Source: an uncultured Flavobacteriales bacterium (GTDB lineage: Bacteria; Bacteroidota; Bacteroidia; Flavobacteriales_G; Salibacteraceae). From it: DNA of 44,183 nucleotides. Shown one piece after another: positions 8,022 through 16,026 of the stretch. The stretch covers positions 1-44,183 of the forward strand of contig CAJXNO010000020.1 of NCBI GenBank assembly GCA_913057205.1. Direction: 5' to 3'. The stretch's first letter is position 1. Every line of letters begins with the position of its first letter. The notes beneath the pieces are model-generated. The model was not told where the DNA came from. It made no database searches and saw only the letters and a program-made list of their open reading frames with translations. Both the position numbers and the translations under genes were made by a program.

Positions 8022-10882
8022 CTTCGGCTGTAGTGCCAGTCAAATTCCTTCTTGAGGTGGACCCCGGTATGTGAACCTTCCGTCTTAGCGATGTCTTCTG
8101 GAGTGCCCTGTGCAATGACCTGACCACCATTCTTTCCACCTTCCGGCCCTATATCAATCACATGATCGGCCACCTTGATGATGTCGAGGTTGTGTTCGAT
8201 CACTAACACGGTATTGCCTTGATCGACCAAGGTGTTTAGCACGTCAAGCAGCATGCGGATATCGTCGAAGTGCAGTCCAGTTGTAGGCTCATCTAGGATG
8301 TAGAAGGTCTGGCCCGTGCTCTTTCGCGATAGCTCTGTTGCCAGCTTCACCCGCTGCGCCTCTCCGCCAGATAGGGTGGTGGAGCTTTGTCCAAGTCGTA
8401 CGTAACCCAATCCAACCTCCTGCAAGGTCTTGATGCGTTGGTGGATACTTGGAATGTGTTCGAAAAACTCTACCGCTTGGTTAACAGTCATATCCAATAC
8501 GTCGCTGATTGATTTCCCTTTGTAGCGGATGTCGAGCGTTTCGCGGTTATAGCGCTTGCCGCCACAGGTTTCGCATTCCACGTAAACATCGGGCAGGAAG
8601 TTCATTTCAATGGTCTTCAAACCTGCACCTTGACAGGTCTCGCATCTACCGCCTTTCACGTTGAAGGAGAATCGTCCCGGTTTGTAGCCCCTGATCTTGG
8701 CTTCTGGTAGTTCAGTGAAGAGTTGACGGATATCGGTAAAGACGTTGGTATAGGTCGCCGGATTGGAACGCGGTGTTCGTCCGATCGGCGATTGATCGAT
8801 TTCGATCACCTTGTCTAAGTGCTCCAAGCCCTTGATCTTCTTGTAGGGTAAGGGCTTCTTGTTGGAGTTCGTGAAGTGGGCGGTGAGGATAGGGAAGAGG
8901 ATACCGTTGATCAAGCTGGATTTACCACTACCGCTCACACCGGTTACACAGATGAACTGCCCCAATGGGAAGGATACATCCACATCTTTCAAGTTGTGCC
9001 CGGTTGCTCCGCTCAATTGCAAGGATTTACCCGTGCCTTTTCTGCGTTTTGTTGGAATGGCGATCTCTTCTTCACCAGATAGAAACTTGGCCGTCATGGA
9101 TCCGGATGCCAAGAAGGCTTCCGGACTGCCCTGTGCAACGATTTGTCCACCATGTTCACCTGCCCGCGGACCGATGTCGATGATGTGATCGGCTTCGAGC
9201 ATCATGTCCTTGTCGTGCTCTACTACGAGAACGCTGTTACCGATGTCACGTAGTTCTTGCAAGGCGCTGATCAGTCGGCTGTTGTCGCGCTGATGCAAGC
9301 CGATGCTTGGTTCATCCAAGATGTACAATACCCCAACCAATTGGGAACCGATCTGTGTGGCTAGGCGGATGCGTTGCGCTTCACCGCCGCTCAACGTGCG
9401 TGCACTGCGGTTAAGGGTGAGGTATTCGATGCCCACATCCAACAAGAAGCGGATGCGGCTGCGGATCTCTTTCAGCACCTCTTCCGCAATGACATTCTGC
9501 TTCTCGCTTAGGCGAGATTCGATGTTGCTGAACCAGTCACTCAGCTCGTTCAGTTCCATCGCCGCCAGCTCTGCAATGCTCTTGTCATCGATCTTGAAAT
9601 AGAGGGAAGACTTTTTCAGGCGTGTGCCTTCGCAGGTCTCGCAGGTCACCTTGTTCATGAACGCGGAGGCCCACTTTTGGTAGCTTGCGCTGCTGCCGTC
9701 TTCAAACTGTTCCATGAGAATGTTGGCAACGCCATCAAACTTGATGTCGTATGAACGCGTGATGCCCAAGGTATCGCTCTTCACTTCCAACTGCTCGTTG
9801 GTTCCGTAAAGGATCACGTTCAAGGTCTTCTCATCGATCTCCTCTAATGGAGTGGTGAGTTTGAAGCCATATTTCTCACCCAACAGCTCGATCTGTTTGA
9901 AGATCCAGTTTCGTTTGTATTCGCCTAAAGGCTTCAGTCCACCGCGTTTGATTGATAGCTTCTTGTCTGGAATGATCTTACTGACGTCGATCTGGCGGGT
10001 CTCACCCAGACCGTTGCAGGTCGGACAAGCACCATAAGGTGAATTGAAGGAGAAGAGGTTAGGGGCCGGTTCGTCATAGGAGATGCCGCTGGTCGGACAC
10101 ATCAAGGATCGGCTGAAGTAGCGGATGGTCTTGTCATCATCCTCCAATAACATGAGTTGTCCCTTGCCTTCTTTCAATGCTGTAAGGATTGATTGCTTGA
10201 GGCGATTCAAGTTGCTGTTATCAACCGTAATGCGGTCTACCACCAATTCGATGTCGTGCACCTTGTAGCGGTCTACCTGCATGCGGTGCTTGATCTTTTC
10301 GATGCTGCCATCCACGCGGACGCGCAAGAAGCCTTTGCGGGCTACTTGTTCAAAGAGTTCGCGGTAGTGTCCTTTTCTTCCTTTCACCAAAGGGGAGAGC
10401 AAGGTAATCTCTTTACCCAGGTATTCCTCGCGGATCAGGTCGATGATCTGCTGATCGCTGTAGCGCACCATGCGTTCGCCTGTAACGTAGCTGTAGGCAT
10501 CTGATGCACGAGCATACAGTAGACGAAGAAAGTCGTAGATCTCGGTGATCGTTCCCACGGTGGAGCGCGGATTCTTGTTCACCGTCTTTTGCTCGATGGA
10601 GATGACCGGACTAAGACCATTGATCTTGTCTACGTCTGGTCGTTCTAACCCACCGATGAACTGCCTTGCGTAGGATGAAAAGGTCTCGATGTAACGGCGT
10701 TGGCCCTCTGCGTAGATCGTATCAAACGCCAATGAGGATTTCCCTGAGCCACTCAATCCGGTGATAACCACCAGCTGGTTTCGGGGAATGTTGATGTCAA
10801 TGTCTTTCAGGTTGTGCTCACGCGCACCGAGGATCTCGATGTAGGCTTCATTCAACAGTATGTCCTTCTCCTCCTTCTTCAT
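8018..10882 (-). CDS. uvrA: Excinuclease ABC subunit A
   Basis: A 954-residue UvrA from the ATG at 10882, the damage-sensing ABC ATPase of nucleotide excision repair. The first Walker A is GLSGSGKSS at residues 42-50 and the second is GVSGSGKSSLING. Two ABC signatures (TLSGGEAQRIRLATQIG, TLSGGEAQRVKLATELS), each followed by a Walker B (YILDEP), are present. The C-terminal zinc module is CETCQGAG..CETCGG. The upstream module reads CPTSG..CPTCNG, missing one Cys of the canonical set, a variation I recall in Bacteroidota UvrA. A longer start at 10933 is possible, but MKKEEK at 10882 fits the family better. The start overlaps the lytic transglycosylase gene by 35 bases. Confidence 0.97.
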   Translation of the reverse strand: MKKEEKDILLNEAYIEILGAREHNLKDIDINIPRNQLVVITGLSGSGKSSLAFDTIYAEGQRRYIETFSSYARQFIGGLERPDVDKINGLSPVISIEQKTVNKNPRSTVGTITEIYDFLRLLYARASDAYSYVTGERMVRYSDQQIIDLIREEYLGKEITLLSPLVKGRKGHYRELFEQVARKGFLRVRVDGSIEKIKHRMQVDRYKVHDIELVVDRITVDNSNLNRLKQSILTALKEGKGQLMLLEDDDKTIRYFSRSLMCPTSGISYDEPAPNLFSFNSPYGACPTCNGLGETRQIDVSKIIPDKKLSIKRGGLKPLGEYKRNWIFKQIELLGEKYGFKLTTPLEEIDEKTLNVILYGTNEQLEVKSDTLGITRSYDIKFDGVANILMEQFEDGSSASYQKWASAFMNKVTCETCEGTRLKKSSLYFKIDDKSIAELAAMELNELSDWFSNIESRLSEKQNVIAEEVLKEIRSRIRFLLDVGIEYLTLNRSARTLSGGEAQRIRLATQIGSQLVGVLYILDEPSIGLHQRDNSRLISALQELRDIGNSVLVVEHDKDMMLEADHIIDIGPRAGEHGGQIVAQGSPEAFLASGSMTAKFLSGEEEIAIPTKRRKGTGKSLQLSGATGHNLKDVDVSFPLGQFICVTGVSGSGKSSLINGILFPILTAHFTNSNKKPLPYKKIKGLEHLDKVIEIDQSPIGRTPRSNPATYTNVFTDIRQLFTELPEAKIRGYKPGRFSFNVKGGRCETCQGAGLKTIEMNFLPDVYVECETCGGKRYNRETLDIRYKGKSISDVLDMTVNQAVEFFEHIPSIHQRIKTLQEVGLGYVRLGQSSTTLSGGEAQRVKLATELSRKSTGQTFYILDEPTTGLHFDDIRMLLDVLNTLVDQGNTVLVIEHNLDIIKVADHVIDIGPEGGKNGGQVIAQGTPEDIAKTEGSHTGVHLKKEFDWHYSRS

Positions 10883-11879
10883 GGTTTTCACTTGGGCGTG
10901 AGCGCGCGAAATTAGCAACTTGCTCCTTGTCATTAACCAAGACTTGAGAAAGAGGTTCGGTAGGAATCTTGATCGAATAAGCCGTGCCGGTATTGTTGTC
11001 GAGGTAATTGTCTCGCAGCCATGGGTTGAGGTACTTCAAGGTTTTGTAGTTGATGCCCTCTTGGAAGGCGAATACCACCCAATCGGCAACGCTGGTATCT
11101 ACCCGAAGGGTGTCAAATTTCAACGGACGATAAAGGTCTTCTTCCCGAAATTGAAAACCATAGGATTTCGGGTCGGTCAAGATGGTCTTTGCAGCCATGA
11201 TGCGAAAGATGTAGCGCGCTGTTTCTTCGTTCAACACGAGGTCATAGTAGTTGGTGGCCTGCTGTCGTTCCAGTTGCTTATCCAAACCAGCCATGCCCAT
11301 GTTGTAGGAGGCAGCTGCAAGCGTCCAACTGCCAAAGCGTTCTTTCGCTGACTTTAGGTAAGCACAAGCGGCGTAGGTCGATTTCTCTAGGTGGTAGCGT
11401 TCATCCACAACGCTGTTTACCTCTAGACCTCGTTCTTTCGCCGCATCTTTCATCAATTGCCAAAAGCCCGTAGCACCTGCAGGGGAGACGACGTTGGTCA
11501 GTCCGCTTTCGATCAATGCGAGGTACTTGAAATCGTCTGGAACACCTTCTTCTGCCAAGATCTTTTCAATGGTGGGAAACCAGCGGTAGCTGCGTTTGAT
11601 CAACAATAAGGTTTGGCTTTGCCAGTAGGTATTCACCAAGAGTTCACGATCGAACTTTTCCTTCACGTCGATCAAATTCATGGGCACTTCTTCACCGGCG
11701 AAGGACAGCTCTTCCGGGTGATTCAAGGCGAAGATCTTGTAGTTGTTCTGAAAGTTTTCTTCGAATTTCTCGTTTTCCTTTCCCTCGAAGGTAGAGGCGG
11801 TAAAGAGGGCTAGGGTAGCATAAGCTGCTACCAGTAAGGAAAGGGAAAGCAAGATCGAGGGTAAGAAGCGTTTGATCAT
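10848..11879 (-). CDS. Membrane-anchored lytic murein transglycosylase (MltD/Slt type)
   Basis: A 343-residue protein with an N-terminal membrane/signal segment (FLPSILLSLSLLVAAYATLALF) and a goose-type lysozyme-like SLT domain. The catalytic glutamate is E124 in LALIESGLTN, followed by the substrate groove motifs SPAGATGFWQLM and AAASYNMGMAG..YYDLVLNEETARYIFRI. It cleaves the MurNAc-GlcNAc bond in the periplasm, forming anhydro ends. There is no obvious LysM repeat; the C-terminus is charged (SENHEEGGEGHTVE). The ATG overlaps the stop of the upstream WecA-like gene by 4 bases (ATGA) and its 3' end overlaps uvrA by 35 bases, so these genes are probably translated from one message. Confidence 0.9.
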   Translation of the reverse strand: MIKRFLPSILLSLSLLVAAYATLALFTASTFEGKENEKFEENFQNNYKIFALNHPEELSFAGEEVPMNLIDVKEKFDRELLVNTYWQSQTLLLIKRSYRWFPTIEKILAEEGVPDDFKYLALIESGLTNVVSPAGATGFWQLMKDAAKERGLEVNSVVDERYHLEKSTYAACAYLKSAKERFGSWTLAAASYNMGMAGLDKQLERQQATNYYDLVLNEETARYIFRIMAAKTILTDPKSYGFQFREEDLYRPLKFDTLRVDTSVADWVVFAFQEGINYKTLKYLNPWLRDNYLDNNTGTAYSIKIPTEPLSQVLVNDKEQVANFARSRPSENHEEGGEGHTVE

Positions 11880-12976
11880 GAATGGGAGGGACTATGAAGT
11901 TGTTCGAATTTTTCGCGCGTTCGACGCCATTGCGTTGTGCTGTAGAGTCCAAGGATAACCAGGATGCCGTAGACGCTTTGTACAATGAAAAAGATATCGC
12001 GTTGGTCTTTTGAAACAGATGTGAGCATGCCGATCAGAAAGAGCAAGAGCAAGGAGATCGCGATCATGACAAAGGCCACCTGTCGGTCGCTTAGGCCGGC
12101 ATAGGAAAGGTGATGTGTGGTGTGATCCTTTCCTCCAACAAAGGGAGAAACGCCGCGTCGCAAACGGTTGATGGTCACGGGCATCGAGGCGGCTATGGGT
12201 ATCACAAAGGCGGTACCTACGATCACAAGCTTTGAGTACCAGCTGTGTTCTATGTCGATGTATCCATTGTTCCAGAAGAAGATGATCCCAACGGCAGAAA
12301 GCAATGCTCCGAGCATCTGGCTTCCGGTATCTCCCATGAAGATCTTTGATGGGTTCCAATTGAAGAACAGAAAACCGGTCAACGCCGCTACAACACCGCC
12401 GCAAATGAAACTGTAGAACAGGTTGCCACTGAAAAAGGGCTCTGATGCTACGGCCGCCATGATGAGGATGAAGATGCTGACAATGGTGGTGATGCCATCC
12501 ATATTGTCGGGCATATTGATGGCATTCATCACAGCCACGGTCCAGAAAATGGTAAGCAAGGCATCCGGGATGTATGACTCAAAGAATTCGATGCGGATAT
12601 CAAACAACAAGAGCAGCACACCGCAAATGATCTGAGCGGATAGTTTGAGCCAGGGTACGGTATTGAACGTATCGTCTGCCAACCCAACGAAGAAACCGAT
12701 GGTCACGGTGATCAAGATTCCTAGGTGAATGGCTTCTTCACTGGTCTTGAGGTCTGGGTTGTGAAAGAACAAGTACACCGCATAGCTGATGAGGAAGATG
12801 ATGTAGAAGCTGATGCCACCGATGGCAGGTTTGTAGCTAGCGCTCCAACGTACGCTTTCATCTGGAGCCAGATCTTTGGTGCCCAGTGTATGGGTCCACT
12901 TCAGGAAGATGTAATTTAAAAGCACACTAATGACCGTGAAGATGCTAAAGATCAAGGCCATCGTTGAGAACGTCAT
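11876..12976 (-). CDS. WecA/MraY-type polyprenyl-phosphate sugar-1-phosphate transferase
   Basis: A 366-residue multi-spanning inner-membrane enzyme of glycosyltransferase family 4 in the MraY/WecA superfamily. It moves a HexNAc-1-phosphate from a UDP sugar to undecaprenyl phosphate, the first step of many surface polysaccharides. Motifs are LADD (99-102), NMPDNMDGI (154-162) with the catalytic Asp pair, FMGDTGS (213-219) and the cytoplasmic His motif GKDHTTHHLSY near 285. About ten hydrophobic helices are visible. The context (rfbC, wzc, wza, glycosyltransferase) makes an initiating transferase for a capsule or exopolysaccharide likely. It overlaps the downstream transglycosylase by 4 bases. 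Sugar specificity is not readable. Confidence 0.9.
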   Translation of the reverse strand: MTFSTMALIFSIFTVISVLLNYIFLKWTHTLGTKDLAPDESVRWSASYKPAIGGISFYIIFLISYAVYLFFHNPDLKTSEEAIHLGILITVTIGFFVGLADDTFNTVPWLKLSAQIICGVLLLLFDIRIEFFESYIPDALLTIFWTVAVMNAINMPDNMDGITTIVSIFILIMAAVASEPFFSGNLFYSFICGGVVAALTGFLFFNWNPSKIFMGDTGSQMLGALLSAVGIIFFWNNGYIDIEHSWYSKLVIVGTAFVIPIAASMPVTINRLRRGVSPFVGGKDHTTHHLSYAGLSDRQVAFVMIAISLLLLFLIGMLTSVSKDQRDIFFIVQSVYGILVILGLYSTTQWRRTREKFEQLHSPSHS

Positions 12977-13055
12977 TTCAAGGAATTTACCGCTAAGGTA
13001 GAAAGAGCTTTTGGGGAAGGGTGAACAGGACTTCCCTAGTTACGAACAGCGCCTT

Positions 13056-13598
13056 TTAGAAAGGAGAGGTGAAATCCGCTAGCGCTGGGTGTTTTGTGTC
13101 CTTATTAGAAAGAAAGGGGTCCTTGATTGGCCAATCTATTCCAATGGTAGCATCGTTCCATTTTACACCGATCTCATGGTCGGGTGCGTAGTAGTCGCTG
13201 CACTTGTATTGTACAATGGTTTGATCTTCCAAACAACAGAATCCATGTCCAAAACCTTCAGGGATGAACAGCATCGATTTGTTCTCTGCTGTGAGGTCTA
13301 TTCCGAAGTATTGGCCGTAAGTAGGGGAGTCTTTGCGCAGATCAACAGCTACATCATAAATGCTGCCTTGTACCACACGCAGCAGTTTTGCTTGTGCCTT
13401 GGGGGGCGCTTGAAGGTGGAGTCCGCGGAGCACTCCTCGGTTGCTCATGGACTCATTGTCTTGAACAAAGCGCAGGTTAATACCACGTTCTTCCAAGATG
13501 CTTAATCGAAAGCTCTCGAAAAAATAGCCACGGTCGTCTGAGAAAATCTTTGGCTGAATGATCAGCAGGCCTTGGATCGGGGTTTCTTGTACGGTCAT
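13056..13598 (-). CDS. rfbC: dTDP-4-dehydrorhamnose 3,5-epimerase
   Basis: A 180-residue RmlC-type cupin. It epimerises dTDP-4-keto-6-deoxyglucose at C3 and C5 on the way to dTDP-L-rhamnose. Recognisable motifs are FSDDRGYFFESF (19-30), the catalytic His in RGLHLQ (His61), the KLLRVVQGSIYDVAVDLR core strand and the YKCSDYYAP motif (131-139). Length is normal. The other dTDP-rhamnose genes (rmlA, rmlB, rmlD) are not in this window. The ATG at 13596-13598 overlaps, as ATGA, the TGA that ends the restored wzc frame at 13595-13597, which shows that the wzc tail was once translated up to this gene. Confidence 0.93.
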   Translation of the reverse strand: MTVQETPIQGLLIIQPKIFSDDRGYFFESFRLSILEERGINLRFVQDNESMSNRGVLRGLHLQAPPKAQAKLLRVVQGSIYDVAVDLRKDSPTYGQYFGIDLTAENKSMLFIPEGFGHGFCCLEDQTIVQYKCSDYYAPDHEIGVKWNDATIGIDWPIKDPFLSNKDTKHPALADFTSPF

Positions 13599-13744
13599 TT
13601 GGATTTGGAATGCTTGCGCAAATTTGAAAGAATTCCTGAATCCTCGTCGTCTTCTTCGGTATAATAACCACTACCTGATGAGGTGTAGCCGTATCCGTAA
13701 CCATATCCGTAGCCATACCCGTACCCGTAACCATAGTTGTACCC

Positions 13745-14689
13745 TTAACCTTTGCCGTAGTTTCTGCCATAGCGTGCACGGTCTAGGTTTATACCGTTCA
13801 ATACCACCGAAAGGTGTTTGATCTTGTGCTCTTGGTAGATGCGATTTACGTTGTATACGAAGTTCTTCTTTGAATATTCACTGCGGAAAACCAAGATCGG
13901 ATAATCCGCCAGTTTAAGACTTGAGATACCATCGGTCACCAGTCCAACAGGAGGGTTGTCGATGATGATCACGTTGTACATCTCCTTAAGGGTCTTCAGG
14001 TTTTCTTGCAAGCGACCGTTGATGATCAATTCACTCGGATTGGGTGGAACAGGACCTGCCGTAATGAAGTGGAGTCCGTCTAATTCACTTTTTCGGATGA
14101 TGTCGTTGAGGTCGTCGCGACCACTCCAAAGCGTACTGATTCCGTACTCATTGGAACTATTGAATCCTTTGTAGATCCGCGGCTTACGCATGTCGAGGTC
14201 AAGGATGATTACCTTCTTACCACCGAAGGCGATGATGCCGCCAAGGTTGATGGCCACGAAAGTCGTACCCTCACCACTGATGGTAGAGGTTACTGCAATC
14301 ACTTTTTTGTAGCTTTCGCTATCAAAAAAATCGAGGTTGGTACGCAAACTCCTGAACGCCTCGGCCATGATCGATTTCGGGTACTTGTCGATGATGAGCT
14401 TCGAAAGGGGGATGTTCTTGCTGTACTTAGGAATCACTCCGAGCAGACTGATGCTTGGATTTATCAACCGTGCGAGGTCGCTCACATCGCCGATTTCGTT
14501 GTGAAGGATGTAGTGCGCAGCGACGATCAGCAAACTGATGAAAATGGCGATGGAGAAAGCCGAGAGGTAGATGATCGTACGGTTGGGCGATACGGGCTGG
14601 TTAGGTATGGTGGCGCGTTGAAGAATGCGAGTGTCAGAAACGAACCCCGCTTCGGAGATGGCGTATTCTGTGCGCTTCTCTAAGAGCAT
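13745..14689 (-). CDS. wzc: wzc fragment 3: BY-kinase domain
   Basis: This 314-residue fragment has the second membrane helix (IIYLSAFSIAIFISLLIVAAHYI) and the cytoplasmic kinase. The Walker A segment reads ISGEGTTF, where canonical BY-kinases have GEGKT; the Thr codon is ACG at 14264-14266. Walker A' is VIILDLDMRKPRI and Walker B is NVIIIDNPP. The frame ends RYGRNYGKG at TAA 13745-13747, just before the Tyr-Gly cluster that is the autophosphorylation site in this family. Confidence 0.8.
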   Translation of the reverse strand: MLLEKRTEYAISEAGFVSDTRILQRATIPNQPVSPNRTIIYLSAFSIAIFISLLIVAAHYILHNEIGDVSDLARLINPSISLLGVIPKYSKNIPLSKLIIDKYPKSIMAEAFRSLRTNLDFFDSESYKKVIAVTSTISGEGTTFVAINLGGIIAFGGKKVIILDLDMRKPRIYKGFNSSNEYGISTLWSGRDDLNDIIRKSELDGLHFITAGPVPPNPSELIINGRLQENLKTLKEMYNVIIIDNPPVGLVTDGISSLKLADYPILVFRSEYSKKNFVYNVNRIYQEHKIKHLSVVLNGINLDRARYGRNYGKG

Positions 14690-15125
14690 GGTGTAGTATT
14701 TCTCGTTGGAGTTGTAAACACGCTCTAATCGACATATTCAATCTCCTGAGACGGAAAATCTGTGAAGTTGGCATCGATCTCTTGGATCTTTTGAGCGGTA
14801 GCATCGATGGCATTGGTGAGCTTTTGCTCTGTTGCATCCAAGCTGCGAAGGATGAGGTCTTCTGATTTTCAATCTGTCGATCCAGTAACACGATCACCAG
14901 GTTTTCGCTGGTAGCAGTGGTGAGTTGGTTGTTCCTTCGCTGTACAAGGTCTTGCAATGCGATGATTTGCTTCTCCAACTTGAACTCGAAAACTGATCCA
15001 GCAAGTATCGGCAGCAGTTTATTGATGACGACACCAGTGTTCTCAAGGTCGATGTTCCGCTTGACTTCGCGCAGGATGCCACGCTGAACTTCCAACTTCG
15101 CCAGCTCTTCTTCTAGGTCGTTCAT
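14634..15125 (-). CDS. wzc: wzc fragment 2: periplasmic coiled-coil part
   Basis: Residues MNDLEEELAKLEVQRGIL to LDRQIENQ are genuine Wzc coiled coil. After the base loss near 14861 the fragment leaves frame and its Ser/Met/Arg-rich end has no relation to the family. The true continuation (..IQEIDANFTDFPSQEIEYV) lies in another frame until the third shift near 14732. Confidence 0.7.
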   Translation of the reverse strand: MNDLEEELAKLEVQRGILREVKRNIDLENTGVVINKLLPILAGSVFEFKLEKQIIALQDLVQRRNNQLTTATSENLVIVLLDRQIENQKTSSFAAWMQQSKSSPMPSMLPLKRSKRSMPTSQIFRLRRLNMSIRACLQLQREILHHALREAHRIRHLRSGVRF

Positions 15126-16024
15126 GCGATCCAGGTAGCCTTGAGCGATCTTGTCGCTTTCAGCCGAGCGATTGTCTTTCTTGTATTCTTTGATACGACC
15201 TCCGAGTCTTTCAATCGGCCGTAAACTTCAGATAGCTGACTATCGATGAACTCTTCGGTGATTCTGTCAGCGATCGTGGAAGCCTTTAATCGATTGGTGT
15301 TCTTCACCGTTACCCGCGCGGTTTTCGCAGAACAATTCAAGAGCTTCACCCGGTAGTTGGGGTAAAGCCGGCGCAGGTTATTGAAGTCAGATTTGATCAT
15401 GAAAAAGGACCGGTAATCCTCTTCTGGGTCTTGGTCTAAGGTAGACTGAATGCTGCGGTCCTCGATCATGTAGACCATGTGCGGTGTCTCTACGGTATCA
15501 TTCACTTGGAAATCTGAGGTGAATTCACTGCCGTTCAAAGCATAGGTGATCGTGCCATGCTGTGCATCCTCAAAGTCGATGTAGATTCGTTTATCGTACA
15601 GGTCTGCGTTCAACAGTCTGAATTTCACCTCGTAAGGCGCGTTGCGGAAATGCTCGTGGGTGAGTACCTCGCCCTCATTGTAGTAGCTGTCATACAGCTC
15701 CAACGACTCGATCACACGCTTAAAGAACTCTTCCGAACGGAGCAGTTCTATCTGCTTTGAAATGTCTTGCGATTCATAGATGTTCTCTACATCCAGCAAG
15801 CGATTGGCCTTGTCATCGGTTATGATCTGAATGATCGTTGATGACTCATAAACCGGTTGCGTGAAGTACAAGTAGGTATAGGCGCCACCAAAAGCCAGAG
15901 CAAAAACCAAAAGCATCCAAAGCAAGGACTTCCGAATGGCAACGGTGAGTAGACCCAGATCGAAATCCACGCGGCCGTCTTCATTGCCCATCAGCCTGCC
16001 CGCTGATGGAACTTCTTCTTCCAT
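15122..16024 (-). CDS. wzc: wzc fragment 1: Wzz-like N-terminal part
   Basis: This 300-residue fragment holds the Wzz domain: a cytoplasmic start (MEEEVPSAG), first membrane helix LLWMLLVFALAFGGAYTYLYF, then YESSTIIQIITDD and a long periplasmic region. It starts 2 bases after the exporter gene. The last ~30 residues (VVSKNTRKTIARLKATRSLKATWIA) are out of frame, produced by the base loss near 15201. The apparent ATGA junction with the next ORF is an artefact of that shift. Confidence 0.75.
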   Translation of the reverse strand: MEEEVPSAGRLMGNEDGRVDFDLGLLTVAIRKSLLWMLLVFALAFGGAYTYLYFTQPVYESSTIIQIITDDKANRLLDVENIYESQDISKQIELLRSEEFFKRVIESLELYDSYYNEGEVLTHEHFRNAPYEVKFRLLNADLYDKRIYIDFEDAQHGTITYALNGSEFTSDFQVNDTVETPHMVYMIEDRSIQSTLDQDPEEDYRSFFMIKSDFNNLRRLYPNYRVKLLNCSAKTARVTVKNTNRLKASTIADRITEEFIDSQLSEVYGRLKDSEVVSKNTRKTIARLKATRSLKATWIA

Positions 16025-16026
16025 GC

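Larger units (their letters stand above)
13595..16024 (-). pseudogene. wzc: wzc-type tyrosine autokinase / chain-length regulator, disrupted by three frameshifts and an in-frame TAA
   Basis: Joined across three frame changes, this region encodes one polysaccharide co-polymerase/BY-kinase of about 810 residues, normal for the family: N-terminal Wzz domain with two membrane helices, coiled-coil periplasmic part, cytoplasmic kinase, Tyr-Gly tail. Each frame change is explained by loss of one base: near 15200-15203 (restores ..GRIKEYKKDNRSAESDK), near 14859-14862 (restores ..DLILRSLDATEQKLTNA) and near 14731-14733 (restores ..RLERVYNSNEKYYTMLLEK). In addition TAA at 13745-13747 interrupts the frame, which continues 49 codons (GYNYGYGYGYGYG.. 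to ..SNLRKHSKSK) and ends as ATGA on rfbC. Real decay or sequence error cannot be separated here. Confidence 0.85.

Noticed and set aside
10076-10110. Missing Cys in the first UvrA zinc motif as a defect
   Set aside because: The CPTSG form is what I recall from other Bacteroidota UvrA proteins; the rest of the protein is intact.
13013-13038. Weak hairpin GGGAAG/CTTCCC after rfbC
   Set aside because: Six-base stem without a T-run on either strand; not enough to call a terminator.
13477-13779. 100-residue minus-strand ORF rich in Thr/Met across the wzc tail
   Set aside because: It is the shifted reading of the Tyr-Gly repeat; the in-frame tail and rfbC explain the DNA better.
15122-15125. ATGA junction suggesting two real overlapping genes inside wzc
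   Set aside because: The sequence before it is out of frame relative to Wzc; the overlap is a by-product of the lost base near 15201.
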